Shown here: positions 10,350-21,823 of the stretch, piece after piece
Layout: the number at the start of each line of letters is the position of its first letter
Numbering within the stretch: position 1 is the first letter of the stretch
From: Geosiphon pyriformis
Taxonomy: Eukaryota > Glomeromycota > Glomeromycetes > Archaeosporales > Geosiphonaceae
NCBI GenBank assembly: GCA_016748015.1
Contig: JAAOMT010000514.1
Span: 248,125-312,124, forward strand
DNA: 64,000 nucleotides
Direction: 5' to 3'
The notes under the pieces: model-generated
What the model was told of the DNA's origin: nothing
The model's input: only the letters and a program-made list of their open reading frames with translations
Databases searched by the model: none
Made by a program: the position numbers and the translations under genes

Positions 10350-11800
10350 GATAAGGGTCTCCAAATAATTTTTAAGATTGCTGTAATTTCTGAAATCCAT
10401 TCTTGTTTGGTTATTTTGTTGGTAAATTGGTAAGTTGTGGTGGAATTGTTGTTGGTATTAATCTTGTCTCATTTTTAAGAGGCTATCAACATTGGTATGT
10501 AGTTTTTCTGATTTGTGGTATACAATATATCTGTAGTCTGCTAGGAAGTTATTCCATCAAGACTGTTTGGCACTTTGTTCAGTTTTTTTTTTATTGAGCC
10601 ATTTGAGACCAATATTGTCTGTTATTATGTCAATTCTTTTCCATTTTTCAGATATTGTTGAAAATGTTTAAGAGCCCAAATAACTGCAGCAGCTTCTAAT
10701 TCAGTTGAGCCATATTTTAGTTCTGTTGGTTTGAGTGTTTTATTAGCATAAGCAATGACTTGTTTTTGGTCATTTTCATCTACTTGTAATAAGATAGCAC
10801 TGAATGCTATGTGTGAAGCATTAGTGGCTAGTTGAAATCGTTTGTTGAAGTCTGGATAAGCAAGAACTGGAGCTGTTGTCAGCTTTGTTTTGAGGGTTTC
10901 AAATGCTTTTTGTTGTTCTTCAGTCTATTTGTATGGCACATTTTTATTGGTGAGATAATTGAGTGGTTTGGCAATTTCTGAGAATTCTTTGATGAATTTT
11001 TGATAATAGGAGACTAATCCTACAAATCCTTGTAGCTCTGTGGTATTTTTGGGAGTTTGGAAGTTTTTGACAGCACTGATTGTTCCAGGGTTTGGTTTAA
11101 CTCCATTTTTGCTAACAATGTGTCCAAAAAAAATTAAGCTTGTTTTTTCAAAGTGACATTTCTCAATATTCAACTTCAATCCTGCTTTCTGTAATCATTG
11201 AAAAACTTCTCGCAGGTGAATAAGATGGACTTCAAAGCTTGGTGAGTACACATTAGTGTTATCAAGGTAAACAACTACTGATTGCCATAAGAGTCCTTCA
11301 TATACAACATCTATGAGTCATTGGAATGTTGTTGGTGCATTGCAGAGTCCAAAAAACATAAAATTGAACTCATAGTTTCCTCCTTGGGTGGTGAATGCTG
11401 TTTTGGGTCGGTCTTTTGGGTTTATTTTGACTTGCCAATATCCACTTTCCAAGTTTAAAGTTAAGAAGAACTTGGTTTTTCCTAGAGCATCTAGCATGTC
11501 ATCAATTCTTGAAAGAGAGTAGGCATCTCCAATTGTCACACTGTTTAATTGGCAATAGTCAACACAAAATCTGATTTTTCCATTTTTTTTTTGATAAAAA
11601 CTACTGGTAAGGCCCAAGGACTTCTTGATGGTTGAATCAATCCGTTATTGAGCATTCTCTGGACTTCTTCTCTGATAAATTGGTGGCTGGCAGGTGGCAC
11701 TCTGTAAGCTTGCTGATGTTTTGGTAAAGCATCTCCTGTATGAATCTAATGTTGAACTATATCTATTTTTCTCAGGTCATTGTTGTCTTTTGCAAATATA
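10350..11800 (-). pseudogene. Element C reverse transcriptase and RNase H
   Basis: Fingers and palm: PSRSPWALPVVF, RFCVDYCQLNSV, GYWQVKINPKDRPKTAFTT and FFGLCNAPTTFQ at 11318-11640. The catalytic box is VVYLDNTNVYS (about 11240-11280), with Asn for the second Asp. Thumb/connection is at 10925-11179 (FFGHIVSKNGVKPNPG, LQGFVGLVSYYQKFIKEF), followed by a degraded RNase H. The A run AAAAAAAAAA in front of ATGG (about 11585-11594) has lost one base relative to the AAGAAGAAAAATGG of element E, which puts RT out of frame with upstream Pol. Confidence 0.85.
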
Positions 11801-11841
11801 TCTGCAAATTCAGCTATCAATTGTTTCAATTGTCTTTGTTG

Positions 11842-12720
11842 TTAAGGTTCTAAGAGACCCATGTTGATTCGAAAAAGTTTTTCTTCCAAAAAGTGGTAGT
11901 TTTCAGTAGTAAGAATGATATTTGGATTTGGGAGTAAAGTGTGCCTTACAATTTCGATGAAATTAGAGACAATTTGAGGGTTTTTATCTTGAAAAATATT
12001 GCTGTGTATGATTCCAATCTCTAGTTTGTTTAATAAGACAATAGGGTAATTATTGGGATTGTAGAATGTAACTTGAAATTTTTTTATTCCTTTGGGAATA
12101 TAAACGTTTGGAATTGAGATTTCATGCTTCAAACAGATTTGTTCATTGGATTCAAAGATTTGTTGTGTAGTGATGAGTTTTGAGCAAGTGTAAATTTCGT
12201 GATGTTCTCCAAAAGATGAAATGGTAATTGGCTGGGGAAGTTGAAAAATCTGGTGAAATTTATTTTGTGTATTAAGAGCTATGTTTACTGAAACTGTAAA
12301 TTGTTCAGTTGAACCAAAACCTTGAGTTCCTCTTTCACTTTTTCCCAATTGTTCTCTGTTGTTTACTGATTGTAAACCCGAAATGTTGATTAAAGGTAAG
12401 TAAATTGCTTGAGCAATTTTTTCAGCATGTTCAATTTTGAATGGTTTGTTTGTCTCATTTTGTAACATGATGGTAATGTCTTCAGTATATCTTGCATCTA
12501 TAACTTCTCCTCTAATATTGATTCCTTTGCTTGCCAATGATGATCTGGAGGCAATTTGAACCATTGCTCTTAGTAGAATTTCAAGAGCAATTTTGAGATT
12601 GATTTTTGTTAAGGACTTTGGTTAGAGAACCAAAGTATCTTTTCCTGGGTATCTTAGGTCATATCCAGCATCAATTTTGTGTGCTTTTTCTGGTCTGATT
12701 TCTTGGCCATAGTTGTCAAA
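11842..12720 (-). pseudogene. Element C dUTPase domain and linker to RT
   Basis: dUTPase hydrolyses dUTP and keeps uracil out of new cDNA. All five family motifs are readable in order: DAGYDLRYPG (about 12637-12670), ASRSSLASKGINIRG, GEVIDARYTEDI, AEKIAQAIYLPL and SERGTQGFGST (about 12310). One in-frame stop lies between motifs 1 and 2 (12622). After motif 5 a region of about 150 residues of unknown role (ESNEQICLKHEISIPNVYIP onward) leads into RT. The domain lies between protease and RT, in frame with both Gag and protease. Confidence 0.85.
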
Positions 12721-12839
12721 ATATTTAAGTTGTAGAGGTAATTGCTTTTCAAGAAAATAGATGAAGGTGGTTGGTAGTTCTTCTACTAGTTCAAATACTC
12801 CAAATTCGATTTCATTTTCATCATTCTCATCTGGCAGAG

Positions 12840-13605
12840 GAATGCTAAGAGCATAACATTCTAAACACCATTGGTCATCACAAGGCATAACACATTCTTT
12901 ACACAATTGAATGTTTATTTGCTCTAATCATTGAATTTGAACTTCTTTGGTCGGATATGTGTGGCTTGCAATTTGGTGGTAGGTTTCTACTTCATCTTCA
13001 TAATCAAATCCAGCTAATTCCATGGTATACTCAATGTATTCAGCTTCTTTCATTTAGTAGACATCTTCTTGGGTGGCTCCATTGATCAATGCCATTGCTA
13101 GGTCAAAAATCATTTCAGCATTATGAGGATAGTAGTAAAGTTTATTGAGAGCACTGTTGTATGCTGCATCAAATAGTGTTTTTCTTCTGACTTTTTCCAA
13201 AATTGATAGAGCATATTGACAGGTCTGATCACATACTCCTCCTCTTATTGCTACATCAATCCAATTGTATTCTTCTGGTAGCCTTTCTCTACAAGTAAGG
13301 CAAAGAGTTTTGTCCCATTTTTTACTTCTCTTTGGGGATCCAAATCGTTCTCTATGGCATGCCTTGCAGAAGTAACAAGTGCAAGTTTCGTATTCTTCTT
13401 CTGGGGAAACACAGGCTCCTATAGATGAAAGCTTTTTTTTGCAATCTTTGTATTTTAGTAGAATGTATGGTGGTTCTTTTTGTGGTTCTGGTGTGGAATA
13501 TCTAACTTTCTTCCATCCTCTTGCTTCTTCAAAAATCTCTTGTTCTGTTTCCTCAGCCCAATTGGATGGTAATCCAAGAGCCATGTAAGTTTCAGTAAGT
13601 GGCAT
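12840..13605 (-). pseudogene. Element C Cys-rich (zinc-finger-like) Pol module
   Basis: Reading frame continuous with protease and dUTPase. Cysteine pairs suggest bound zinc: CTCYFCKACHRERFG (about 13340-13385), LCLTCRERLPEEYN (about 13270-13310), CDQTCQYAL (about 13215), and CKECVMPCDDQWCLECY (about 12860-12905). Between the clusters is a helical-looking stretch (ALNKLYYYPHNAEMIFDLAMALI). Two stops (about 13054, 12907) break the frame. Conserved in element E almost residue for residue and recognisable in B. I know no retrotransposon Pol with this module; nucleic-acid or host-protein binding is a guess. Confidence 0.7.
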
Positions 13606-13659
13606 TTCTTTTTCTTCTTCAAATTCAAATACTGGAGCTTTTTCTGATTGTTTGTTAAA

Positions 13660-14030
13660 AATACCACAGGTTGCAGGTACTATGGTATATTGTCCTTGGT
13701 ATGAGATTTTAAGTTCTTGAGTTTCCCAGTTCAGGTTTGCATTGGCCTTAAGAAGCCAATTATTTCCGACTAAAGCTTAGTATTGGGGTGCATTTATAAC
13801 AAGAACTTTAACTGGAATGGTGATTCCATTAATTGTAAAGGAAAAATTATCAATTTTTTCTACTGGAGTCTTCTTTATACTATCAGCTGTGACAATAACT
13901 GTTTGAGCTAGTCTGTTTACATTTTGTTTGAGTTGTTGTATCAGCTGGTAAGTGATGATACTTCCAGCCGATCCACTATCTAAAATTAAGCGAATGGGTT
14001 TTCCTTCCATTGTAGCTTCTGTGTACATAA
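13660..14030 (-). pseudogene. Element C aspartic protease
   Basis: Retropepsin-like domain that would cut the Gag-Pol polyprotein. The active-site box is LILDSGSAGSIIT at about 13945-13985. A later ALVGNNWLLKANANLNW block, the usual C-terminal part of Ty3-type proteases, follows a TAA at 13777-13779, probably a former CAA codon. It lies downstream of the Gag zinc knuckle and upstream of the Cys-rich module, all in one frame. Confidence 0.82.
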
Positions 14031-14199
14031 CAGTAATTGCTTTCTGTTTATTGACTGCTGCATTATTAAGCAGAAATGGTGATTCATTTGCTTCAAATTC
14101 AAATGGAAATATATCTGACAGATTGGTATTTTGGGCAATTTGAGCTGGTGGAATGGTGTGGTTGGAAGGATTTGATCTTGGTGTTGCAACTTCACTTTC

Positions 14200-16127
14200 A
14201 GAAAGTACAGGTTATTGAAAATCCGATTCCTCTGGTATTGTAAGATAACTGGGTTGAGTATGATAGTAATTGGGTCTTTGCTAACCAGAATTTCAGGGAA
14301 CCAACTGGTTATTTGAATTGATTCTGTTGTTGTTACTCTACAATTAATTTTGGGGTGTGGATTGGTTATGTTGAACCAATTTTCTTGCTGGTACTTGATA
14401 TTGTTGAGTGGGTGGTGTCTGATATGGCTGAATTGGTAAAGGTTGCTGATATTGTTGCTGCATTGGTTGTGGAGCTGGTGAATAGTAACTGTTTTGATTT
14501 TGTAGTTTTTGTGAATAATAGGTTGGTGGTGAAGATTGGTAATAAGATTGTTGTAATGAAGAGTAACATTGATTACTCCTGTTTTGCTAGTCTCTTTGTA
14601 ATTTCCTACAATCTCGTTTCCAGTGTCCTGGAATTCCATAATAATAACAAGTTTGAGATTGGTTGTTGGATGGTGATCCAAAATTGTTTTGGTTGTATTA
14701 TTGTGGGAGTTAATATCTTTGTGGTTGTTGTTGCTGTTGTTGTTGGTTTGTGAAGTAGCTTTCAACCTTTTTTGTGAGTTGGTCTATCTTCTCTTCAGCT
14801 GCTAAGCTGGTTTCTCCAATTGCAAGATTTACAAGCTTGGTGTGATTTGCTTCTTCTATTGTTATTTCATAGCTCTTTGCATGTCTAATAGCAGTTGCTA
14901 AGTTTGCTGAAGCATGTGAATGGACTTTCTTAATCAGTTTGTCTTTTAGCTCTGCTATAAACTGATCCAGAATTTGAGCATCAGAATAGTAGTTATTGGT
15001 TTCCAATTGTCAGATTTGTTTGAGAAGTTTGTTAAATCTTCCAAAATAAGTTATAACAGTTTCAGATGTTTCTTGTTTAACATTGTGAAAGTGGTTTCTA
15101 AGAGTGATAGAGATATTGTTGTCAGTGAATTGTTGTAGAAAAGCATCTTTGAATGCTTGCCAGTTTTTAAATAGTTCTTCTAAATTTTCAAATCATTTTT
15201 CTGCTGTTTCTTGGAGAAAGTAGGGAATTGCTTTAAGCATTTTTGCTGCAATCCAACCATTTGCATCTTCTGCTTTTTGAACTTTGTTGAGCCATTTTTG
15301 AAGACTGGTATCATTATTTTCACCCATAAATTCTGGAATCTTTGCAATGTAAGCAGTTGCCATTTCTTCTTTGTTTTCTGTGGCTTCTTCTTATTCTGAT
15401 TCAGTTTCTTTACTTTCCAAATTTTCTGAATAATCACTTTCATTTTCCTGCAAGTATTCAATAATATTGGTGCTTGTTGATATAGGTTCCTGCTGTTGAG
15501 TAGGATTTCTAGGTGATTGAAAATCTTTTGGTCTGAAGAAATAGTTAAGTAGTGAATTTGGTGTTTGTGATCGAGCAATTGAAATTAGAAATAGTGTGAT
15601 AGAAAGTGGTAATTTGACACTGGTTCTTTGTTCAGGTGTTTGCAAGTGTTTGGCAGTTGTCTTTGGTAGTATTGGAGTGTTTGGAGTGGTTTTTGAGTGT
15701 TGTTTCACTTTTTGTTTGCCTTTGTTGCCTGTTTCTGTTTCTGATTCAAAGTCAAAAGAGTATTTAGACTGTACTGGATATTTTTCTTTACAATACTTGA
15801 TAATGTTGTAATTGAGTTCTTGAAAGTAGGTGGCAAGTGTTTCACTGTTAAGGTCTTCTGTTCCCAATCGTGAATAGTGTACTAGATTATTGTAGAGGTT
15901 GCTTCTCACTTCTGAAATGTTGTAATTTCCAAGAAGATAATTGTTAATATGGTTTTCAATGTATTGGTAGAGTGTTTTTTCAACAATTTCAATTCTGTCT
16001 GGGATGTTGAATCTCTGCTTGCAATGAGTGTAAATTGATTGATAATACTCTAGAGTTGTTGTGTCTGGTGTGGTTGCCACTTTAAAGTTTGTTGTTTGCT
16101 GTGTTATTTCTATAAGAGAGCACCAAA
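14200..16127 (-). pseudogene. Element C Gag
   Basis: The long open N-terminal part (15391-16127) continues in frame back through the primer-binding site into the LTR without a convincing ATG. A central Gag core is clear (PEFMGENNDT, KWLNKVQKAEDANGW, AIPYFLQETAEKWF, about 15150-15360), then a Gln-rich stretch. The zinc knuckle at about 14605-14650 reads CYYYGIPGHWKRDC, having lost its second Cys (TGT to TAT). Stops at 15391 and near 15007 interrupt the frame. Confidence 0.8.
16112..16125 (-). other. Primer-binding site, element C
   Basis: Minus strand TGGTGCTCTCTTATAG, two bases after the 5' LTR. It shares its first eight bases with the sites of A, B and F and then diverges. Confidence 0.6.
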
Positions 16128-17136
16128 TGTTACTGGAGGTTTTTGGTCTCTTTTCTTGAATGTTGTAAATGTCTGTTGGTTGCAAATTCACGTTTTCTAG
16201 AAGTAGTTAAACCTCCAATAACTGAATTTATCTTCAAATTATCTCCTATAATTTGAACTGTTGGGCTTATGAGTGGAATGGCCAATTCTGTGCCAGTTAC
16301 TTTATGTAGTTACATTGTAATAAATGTCAACTCTTTCCCAGGAATTGCTTATCTGGAAGCTCACTAAAATGTGTAGTTACTTTGCTGTGAAAGTCAACTT
16401 TTCTACAGAAATCTCATCTGTAAGCTACCTTAATAATTGTAATAAGAAAATACAAGAAAATAAAAGAAATGTAAAAGAAATAGAATTCTGTTAAGGGAAA
16501 CATTTTCTATCCAGGCCTGGAGTTACTAACAGTTTACTAAAATTGGTAGCTAATCAATTTCGAAATATTAGTTGGGTTTTGGGGATTTTCCAAGTGCAAT
16601 AATTAAAGAATTTGGTTTTTCAAATTATTTGATATTTATTTCTTTTTGTGTGTATAGGAACGGTTTTAAGAGATAAATTTAAAGTAAGATACATTTTTTT
16701 GAAGAAAAAAGCTTTTCTTTTATACAACTTGTTGTAGTACTAGTCTATGAACTTGCACTTTTTCTCTTTGCTCAAATTTCGGCAAACTAAAGATACATTT
16801 TGATGAACTATAAGTTATTTTGCTGAACTATTGATTAATTTGGATGAATTATTCATAATTTCGGCGAATTTCTATAAATTTCGGCGAATTTCATATAAAT
16901 TTTGGCGAATTTCTGTAAATTTTGGCGAATTTTAGAATGTTACAAAGTTCAGGGTATTGTGTAATTTGATCATCTTACTTTCTGTTGTACTAATTGGATT
17001 ATTAATTGAATCGTGATATGTGTTAAATTGATTAAATAATAAGTGATAATTTGGATTGATATTAACATGTTAATTACTGATAGGAATTATAAGGATAATT
17101 TCATGCTAATTAATAGCTAAAATTCTACTGGTAACA
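16128..17136 (-). repeat. 5' LTR of element C (family II LTR, 1009 bp)
   Basis: Partner of 7173-8181, the same length, with mostly transitional differences such as ATTTACGTTTTTTAG against ATTCACGTTTTCTAG. Contains the GCGAATTT tandem block at about 16858-16935. The right end abuts CCAT and the resumed RT frame of element B. Confidence 0.92.
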
Positions 17137-18213
17137 CCATGGACTCATTAATGGCTGAATTAGTCCATTGTCTAGCATCTGGTTGATTTCTTGACAAATG
17201 ATTTTATGGCTGGCTGGTGGTACTCTGTACGTTCTTTGTTTAATTGGCATCACATCTCCAGTTTTGATCTGATACTGGATTATGCTGGTTCTGCCAAATT
17301 TATTTTTACTGGCAAAGATATTATTAAATTTGTTGAGTAACATCTTTAGTTGCATTTGTTGGAGTGGGTCTAGATTCCTCATGTTCATCTGTTCCAATTG
17401 TTCTGGGTGAAGCAGATAACATTTGTTTTGTCTGTAAATGGTTTGTGATGTAATGTCCACATATCTGCAAAGTTGTAAAAAATCTGGAACATGATTTGGT
17501 GGTTGATCCTCAACTTGAGTGGTTAAATATCCAATGATAGTTTCTTTTGGTATTTCAATGACACTTTCCGTTGTATTGTAGATGGAAATTTTGATGTTTT
17601 TTGGGCTTTTGGCTGATATGTAGAGATTAGTGAGTCCAATCTCTCCTGATTCACAAATGGTGGCTTCTGCTTCAAATAATTGAGCTTGATTCTTTACTTT
17701 TCTTTTTATGGCTAACATATACTGGTCATATAGTGGAATGGAAATTGATTGACGGGTTGAGATAATTTCTCCTTTGTCAATAACTTCTTCCTTCATCATA
17801 TTAACTGGTATATCTATTCTACTCATTGATCCAAATCCCTGTATCCCTTTAGCAGTAATCCCTAATTCTTCTCTATTTCCTATTGACACTAACTGAGCTA
17901 TTTTCACCAGAGATAGAAATATTGCCTGTGCTATCTTTTTATTTGGCTCTATGGTATAGGTCTTTTCTGAGTTATTTTGTAGCATAGTGATAATATTTCT
18001 TACATATCCCATATCAATTATTTCTCCTCTGATGTTGATTCCTTTTTTCACTAAACTATTTCTAGATGCTAATTGGACCATGGTTGTTGCTAGAATTTCC
18101 AGAGCTATTTTGAGATCAATACATGTGTGTGAATTTGGTTCCAATTGGATGGCTTCTTTTCCTGGATATTTCAGGTCAAACCTTGCATTGGTATCATGTG
18201 TGCATTCTGGCAT
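17137..18213 (-). pseudogene. Element B dUTPase domain, linker and start of RT
   Basis: Open frame of about 360 codons. dUTPase motifs: NARFDLKYPGKE (first motif, Gly changed), LASRNSLVKKGINIRG, GEIIDMGYVRNIITMLQN, NKKIAQAIFLSL and KGIQGFGSM. A conserved linker follows (QMNMRNLDPLQQMQLKMLLNKF) and then the RT entry YRVPPASHKI...LIQPLMSPW, cut by element C. Several consensus dUTPase residues are altered, so activity is doubtful. The same domain order as in C and E shows the fusion predates the split of these elements. Confidence 0.85.
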
Positions 18214-18439
18214 GATATCTTTATTATTATTATTATACTATTTGAGTTCCTGCTCTTTAAAGAGATCAGGAAGTGCAATGTATATTTCAGAGTTTGAATC
18301 AGAATCTGAATTATTAACATTTTTATTTCCATATTGTGTGGAGCTGGAACCGGTGTTTTTGTCATCATTGTTGTTGGAATTTGAATCGGAATTGAAAACT
18401 GATTCCAATTCTGATGCGCAGCTGCTCATTGGTTCGTTT

Positions 18440-19270
18440 TCTTCTGGGATTGTGTAAATCATGCACGGTAGTGGATTGTAAATGAGGTCACACTCATTAC
18501 AATATTGGAAGTCACATGAGATCAAACAGTGGTCACATAATTAGGTGTTTATTTCTTCCAAGTGTTGTTCTTGCTCTTCTCTGATAGATGCCAAATTCTG
18601 GTAATGTTCATGAAATTCCTTTGGGCCTGTTTCTATGTTGAAAAACACCTCTGGGTTTGGAATGAAAATAATGTCAACTGGTTCTGGTGGGCTATTTTTG
18701 ATTTTTAAGATTTTGTTAGGCATGACTCTTTCAATTTTGGCATTGGCCATATGCCAGATCTTGTCCTCATTATGTGGATACCTGTCCAAGTGACTGATTG
18801 CTTGGTGCCAGACTGCAGTAATAGGTGTTTCACAACTCACCCAGTTGCTGATAAGGATCATGTATTGGCATAAAGCATTGCACATTCCTCTTCAGCCAGA
18901 AATGTTGTTCCACATTTCTTTGTTGAGTAGTTGTTCACCACAAGCAAGACATGGTTTATTGTCTTACTTGCCTTGTCTTTTTGAGTAGCCATAGCATTTG
19001 CGGTGGCAAGGTTTACAATAATAATGGGTTTGCATCTAGTAATCTTTATCTGACACAACCCAAGCACTCATGTAAGAGAGTTTCTTTCCACAATCCTTGT
19101 ATTTAAGGGGTATATATGGTGGCTCTTTTATTGGTTTCTGTAAGTATTTTCATTCCCAGCCACTAGTTATTTCCTTTGTGGCAGTGGTTTCCTTGAGTAG
19201 ATCTTCTTTCTCCTTATCGGTTTCTTCCCATTCTCAAGTTAGCTCATCCTGATCATGGTTAGTTTCCTAG
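18440..19270 (-). pseudogene. Element B Cys-rich Pol module
   Basis: Counterpart of the module at 12840-13605. Cysteine clusters include YYCKPCHRKCYG and PCLACGEQLL (about 18930-19040), MCNALCQYM (about 18860-18885) and CDHCLISCDFQYCNECDLIY (about 18480-18540). It is followed by a Ser/Asn/Asp-rich low-complexity spacer (about 18290-18420) not seen in C. Several stops interrupt it. Confidence 0.6.
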
Positions 19271-19479
19271 GTTTGGTTGGCATTCCAGGTAAGTTTGGTC
19301 TCCTTCTGTTTTTCTTTGCCATTGTCATCCCAGGAGAGTATTAGTGGCAACTCATTGTGGTTTTTGTCAGCCCAAAAAACTTGATAAACTTCCCAGGTAG
19401 GTTTCTCTTTTTCTTCTTCCAATTCAATAAGTGGGGCTGATGGTGTGGTAATGAGTTTGAAGTGGCTATACATGACTGG

Positions 19480-19840
19480 TATTCATGTGTGTTGGCCATT
19501 TTGGCTGATTTGCAACTCTTGAATAATCCAGTCAAGCATTGCATTTGTTTTGGACAGCCAGTTGTTACTAACTAGAGCTTAGTATTAGGTGACTTCCATA
19601 ACCAGTACTTTGATTGGTATAATGAGGCCATTGACTTCAAATGGGAAGTTATCTATCTTGCTGATGGGAGGTTTTGTAGCTCCATCAGCCATAATAATCC
19701 TAGTGCTAATAGCATGATCAACTCGGTGACCTAATTGGTCCATAAGTTGTTATGTAATTATGCTGCCTGTGGACCCACTGTCAAGTATTAGCTTGATAGA
19801 TTGACCATCAACTTTAGTGTTAGTATACATGGCCATAATT
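19480..19840 (-). pseudogene. Element B aspartic protease
   Basis: Active-site box KLILDSGSTGSIIT at about 19760-19800 is intact; the C-terminal ALVSNNWLSKTNAMLDW block follows at about 19530-19580 after stops. Same frame as the upstream Gag and downstream dUTPase. Confidence 0.8.
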
Positions 19841-20049
19841 GGTTTGGTGTTTAGCGCAGCTCTACTAAATAATAAAACAGATGTAATTTCGTCAAGATCA
19901 AAAAGGAATATGGCAGCTAGTGATTCATTTTCAGTACTGGTGGCTGGAGGTATATTACTAGTAAGTGATTTGTTTTGGTTGTATTCTGGGTTGTTAGGTA
20001 CTGCATTTTCTGGATTAACCAGAAGACTTAAGTAGTGTTGGGAATTCTG

Positions 20050-21823
20050 GTTTTGGGGTTGCCCAGTTCCAGAATTCTGAGAACGTAATCCTGTTAATAA
20101 GTAGGAGAAACTTGGGATCGGTTAATGGATAACCATCGCTGATCTCCAGTTTTGACTGACTCTTGATCTGGGATTTTCTGATGTCATTTGGGCTGAGTTT
20201 GATAGTAGTGTTTGAACTGCAGGTGTCTGATAAATTATTTGTGACTGCAGTAGTTGATATATTACTGGTGGCTGTGGTTGATAAACTGAAGATTGATATA
20301 TGGGTGGTTGATATATTGGTTGTTGCATTATTGGCAGGTAAGTTGGTTGATATGGTGCTGGATTAGATTGGTAATTTGGAGTTGGAAACTGGCAATCGGG
20401 GTTCTGATATTGATTTCCTGATCTTTGGTTGTCTATTCTTAACCTACAATCAATCCTTAAATGTCTTTGTTTACCACAATAGTGGCAGATATACATCTCT
20501 TGCTGCCATGGCTGATTGGATGATAATGATGAACGCGACTGATTTTGTGAGCGATTTGTGATTTCAAAATTATTGTGTTATTGGGGTGGCTGATAAATTG
20601 TATGATTGTCAACTAAGTATCTCTCTAATTTCTGATTAATGGAATCACTGAATTGTTTCAATTTAGAATCCAATTCAGATGATCTATTTATCACTAGGTT
20701 AATGGCTTGGGCATGATTAACTTTGAGTTTAGCTGCTTTAAAATCTTAGGTGTTGGTAATTGTGGCTTGAAGATCTGCTGGATGCATTGAACATACGCAT
20801 TAGAGAATGCTACTGTGCAGGCCTCTAATAAATTGGTTTAGGATTTGTGGCACTATAAAATAGTCAGTCTGAATTGCTTGAATTTGGCACAAATTCTTAT
20901 AAAAAGGTCTTAGATAAGTAGTAACTGCTTCATTTTCTCCTTGTTTAATAGTAGTGAAAGTGTTTGTTAGCTAATTAATACTATTATTGTTGCTGAAGTA
21001 TTGTAGGAATACAAGCTTAAATGCAGCAAAATCTTGGAATTTGTTAGCCAAGCTTTGATATCATGAATTGGCGGTATCTTGGAGAAAATAAGGAATGGTC
21101 TACATGGCTCTGGCATCATTCCAGCCATTGGCTGCAATGGCTTTTTCCACATTGTTTAGCCACACTTGGGTGTTGTCTTCTTCGCCGGTGAATTTTTTAA
21201 GTTTGGCTATTGGTATATATGCCATTGGATCTATGTTGGATTGTAGTGGTTGTTGAAGTTGTTGTTATGGCTATGGAAGCGGCTGCTGTGGTAGTTGAAG
21301 TGGTTGAAGTGGGTGTTGTTGCTGTTTGTCGATTGGTGGAGCTGGAGGTAGATTGATCACGATTACTGAAGGTAAGTGTTGTTGATTATTGATGTTGGAG
21401 TTTTGATAGTTCTAATTGTGCTGTGTTTGGAAATTTGGAGTCTTAATTTCTGGATTTTCCAAATTTAGATTTTGCTGAGTCTGAAAATTTGGGGTTTCAA
21501 TGTTCAGGTTTTCTGGGATCAGATTTTGGTAAGTAAATTCTTAATCTTCAGATTCTTCTTCCTCTTTTTCTTGTTCCTCTTCTGAATCTATTACTTCCCA
21601 GGGACTTGTGGTTCTGAAATCTGGCTGTGGTGGCAGTGATTGGAATTCTGATGGCATTGGCAATTGTGATTTAAATCCTTCAAAGTAATTGCCATATGGT
21701 CCCAATAACTCTGCTTTTCTTTGTTTACTTTGAAATGGGAAGCATCCAAAGGTTGATGTCGCATTTAATGTAGACACATCTGTTGATGAAATGTTAATGG
21801 CACTTCTGGACATATAATAGTAT
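20050..21823 (-). pseudogene. Element B Gag, C-terminal part
   Basis: Begins at the solo LTR (MSRSAINIS onward), with a Glu-rich stretch (about 21545-21590), a Gln/Pro-rich stretch, the Gag core (WLNNVEKAIAANGWNDARAM, about 21115-21180) and a zinc knuckle CHYCGKQRHLRIDC at about 20440-20490, a perfect C-x2-C-x4-H-x4-C. A Gln/Tyr/Pro-rich tail follows. Several stops. The parallel plus-strand copy in element F confirms the reading across the solo-LTR break. Confidence 0.82.

Larger units (their letters stand above)
7173..17136 (-). mobile_element. Element C: complete dUTPase-encoding Ty3-type retrotransposon nested in B
   Basis: Two LTRs of exactly 1009 bp (7173-8181, 16128-17136) flanked by the target duplication CCAT (7169-7172, 17137-17140). 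The internal region encodes Gag, protease, Cys-rich module and dUTPase in one frame, then RT after a one-base loss in an A run near 11585-11594, RNase H, integrase and ORF3. The two LTRs have accumulated many mostly transitional differences, so the insertion is not recent. It is younger than B. Confidence 0.93.

Noticed and set aside
14355-14753. Plus-strand 132-codon Val-rich ORF
   Set aside because: Antisense of the Gln/Asn-rich Gag tail of element C.
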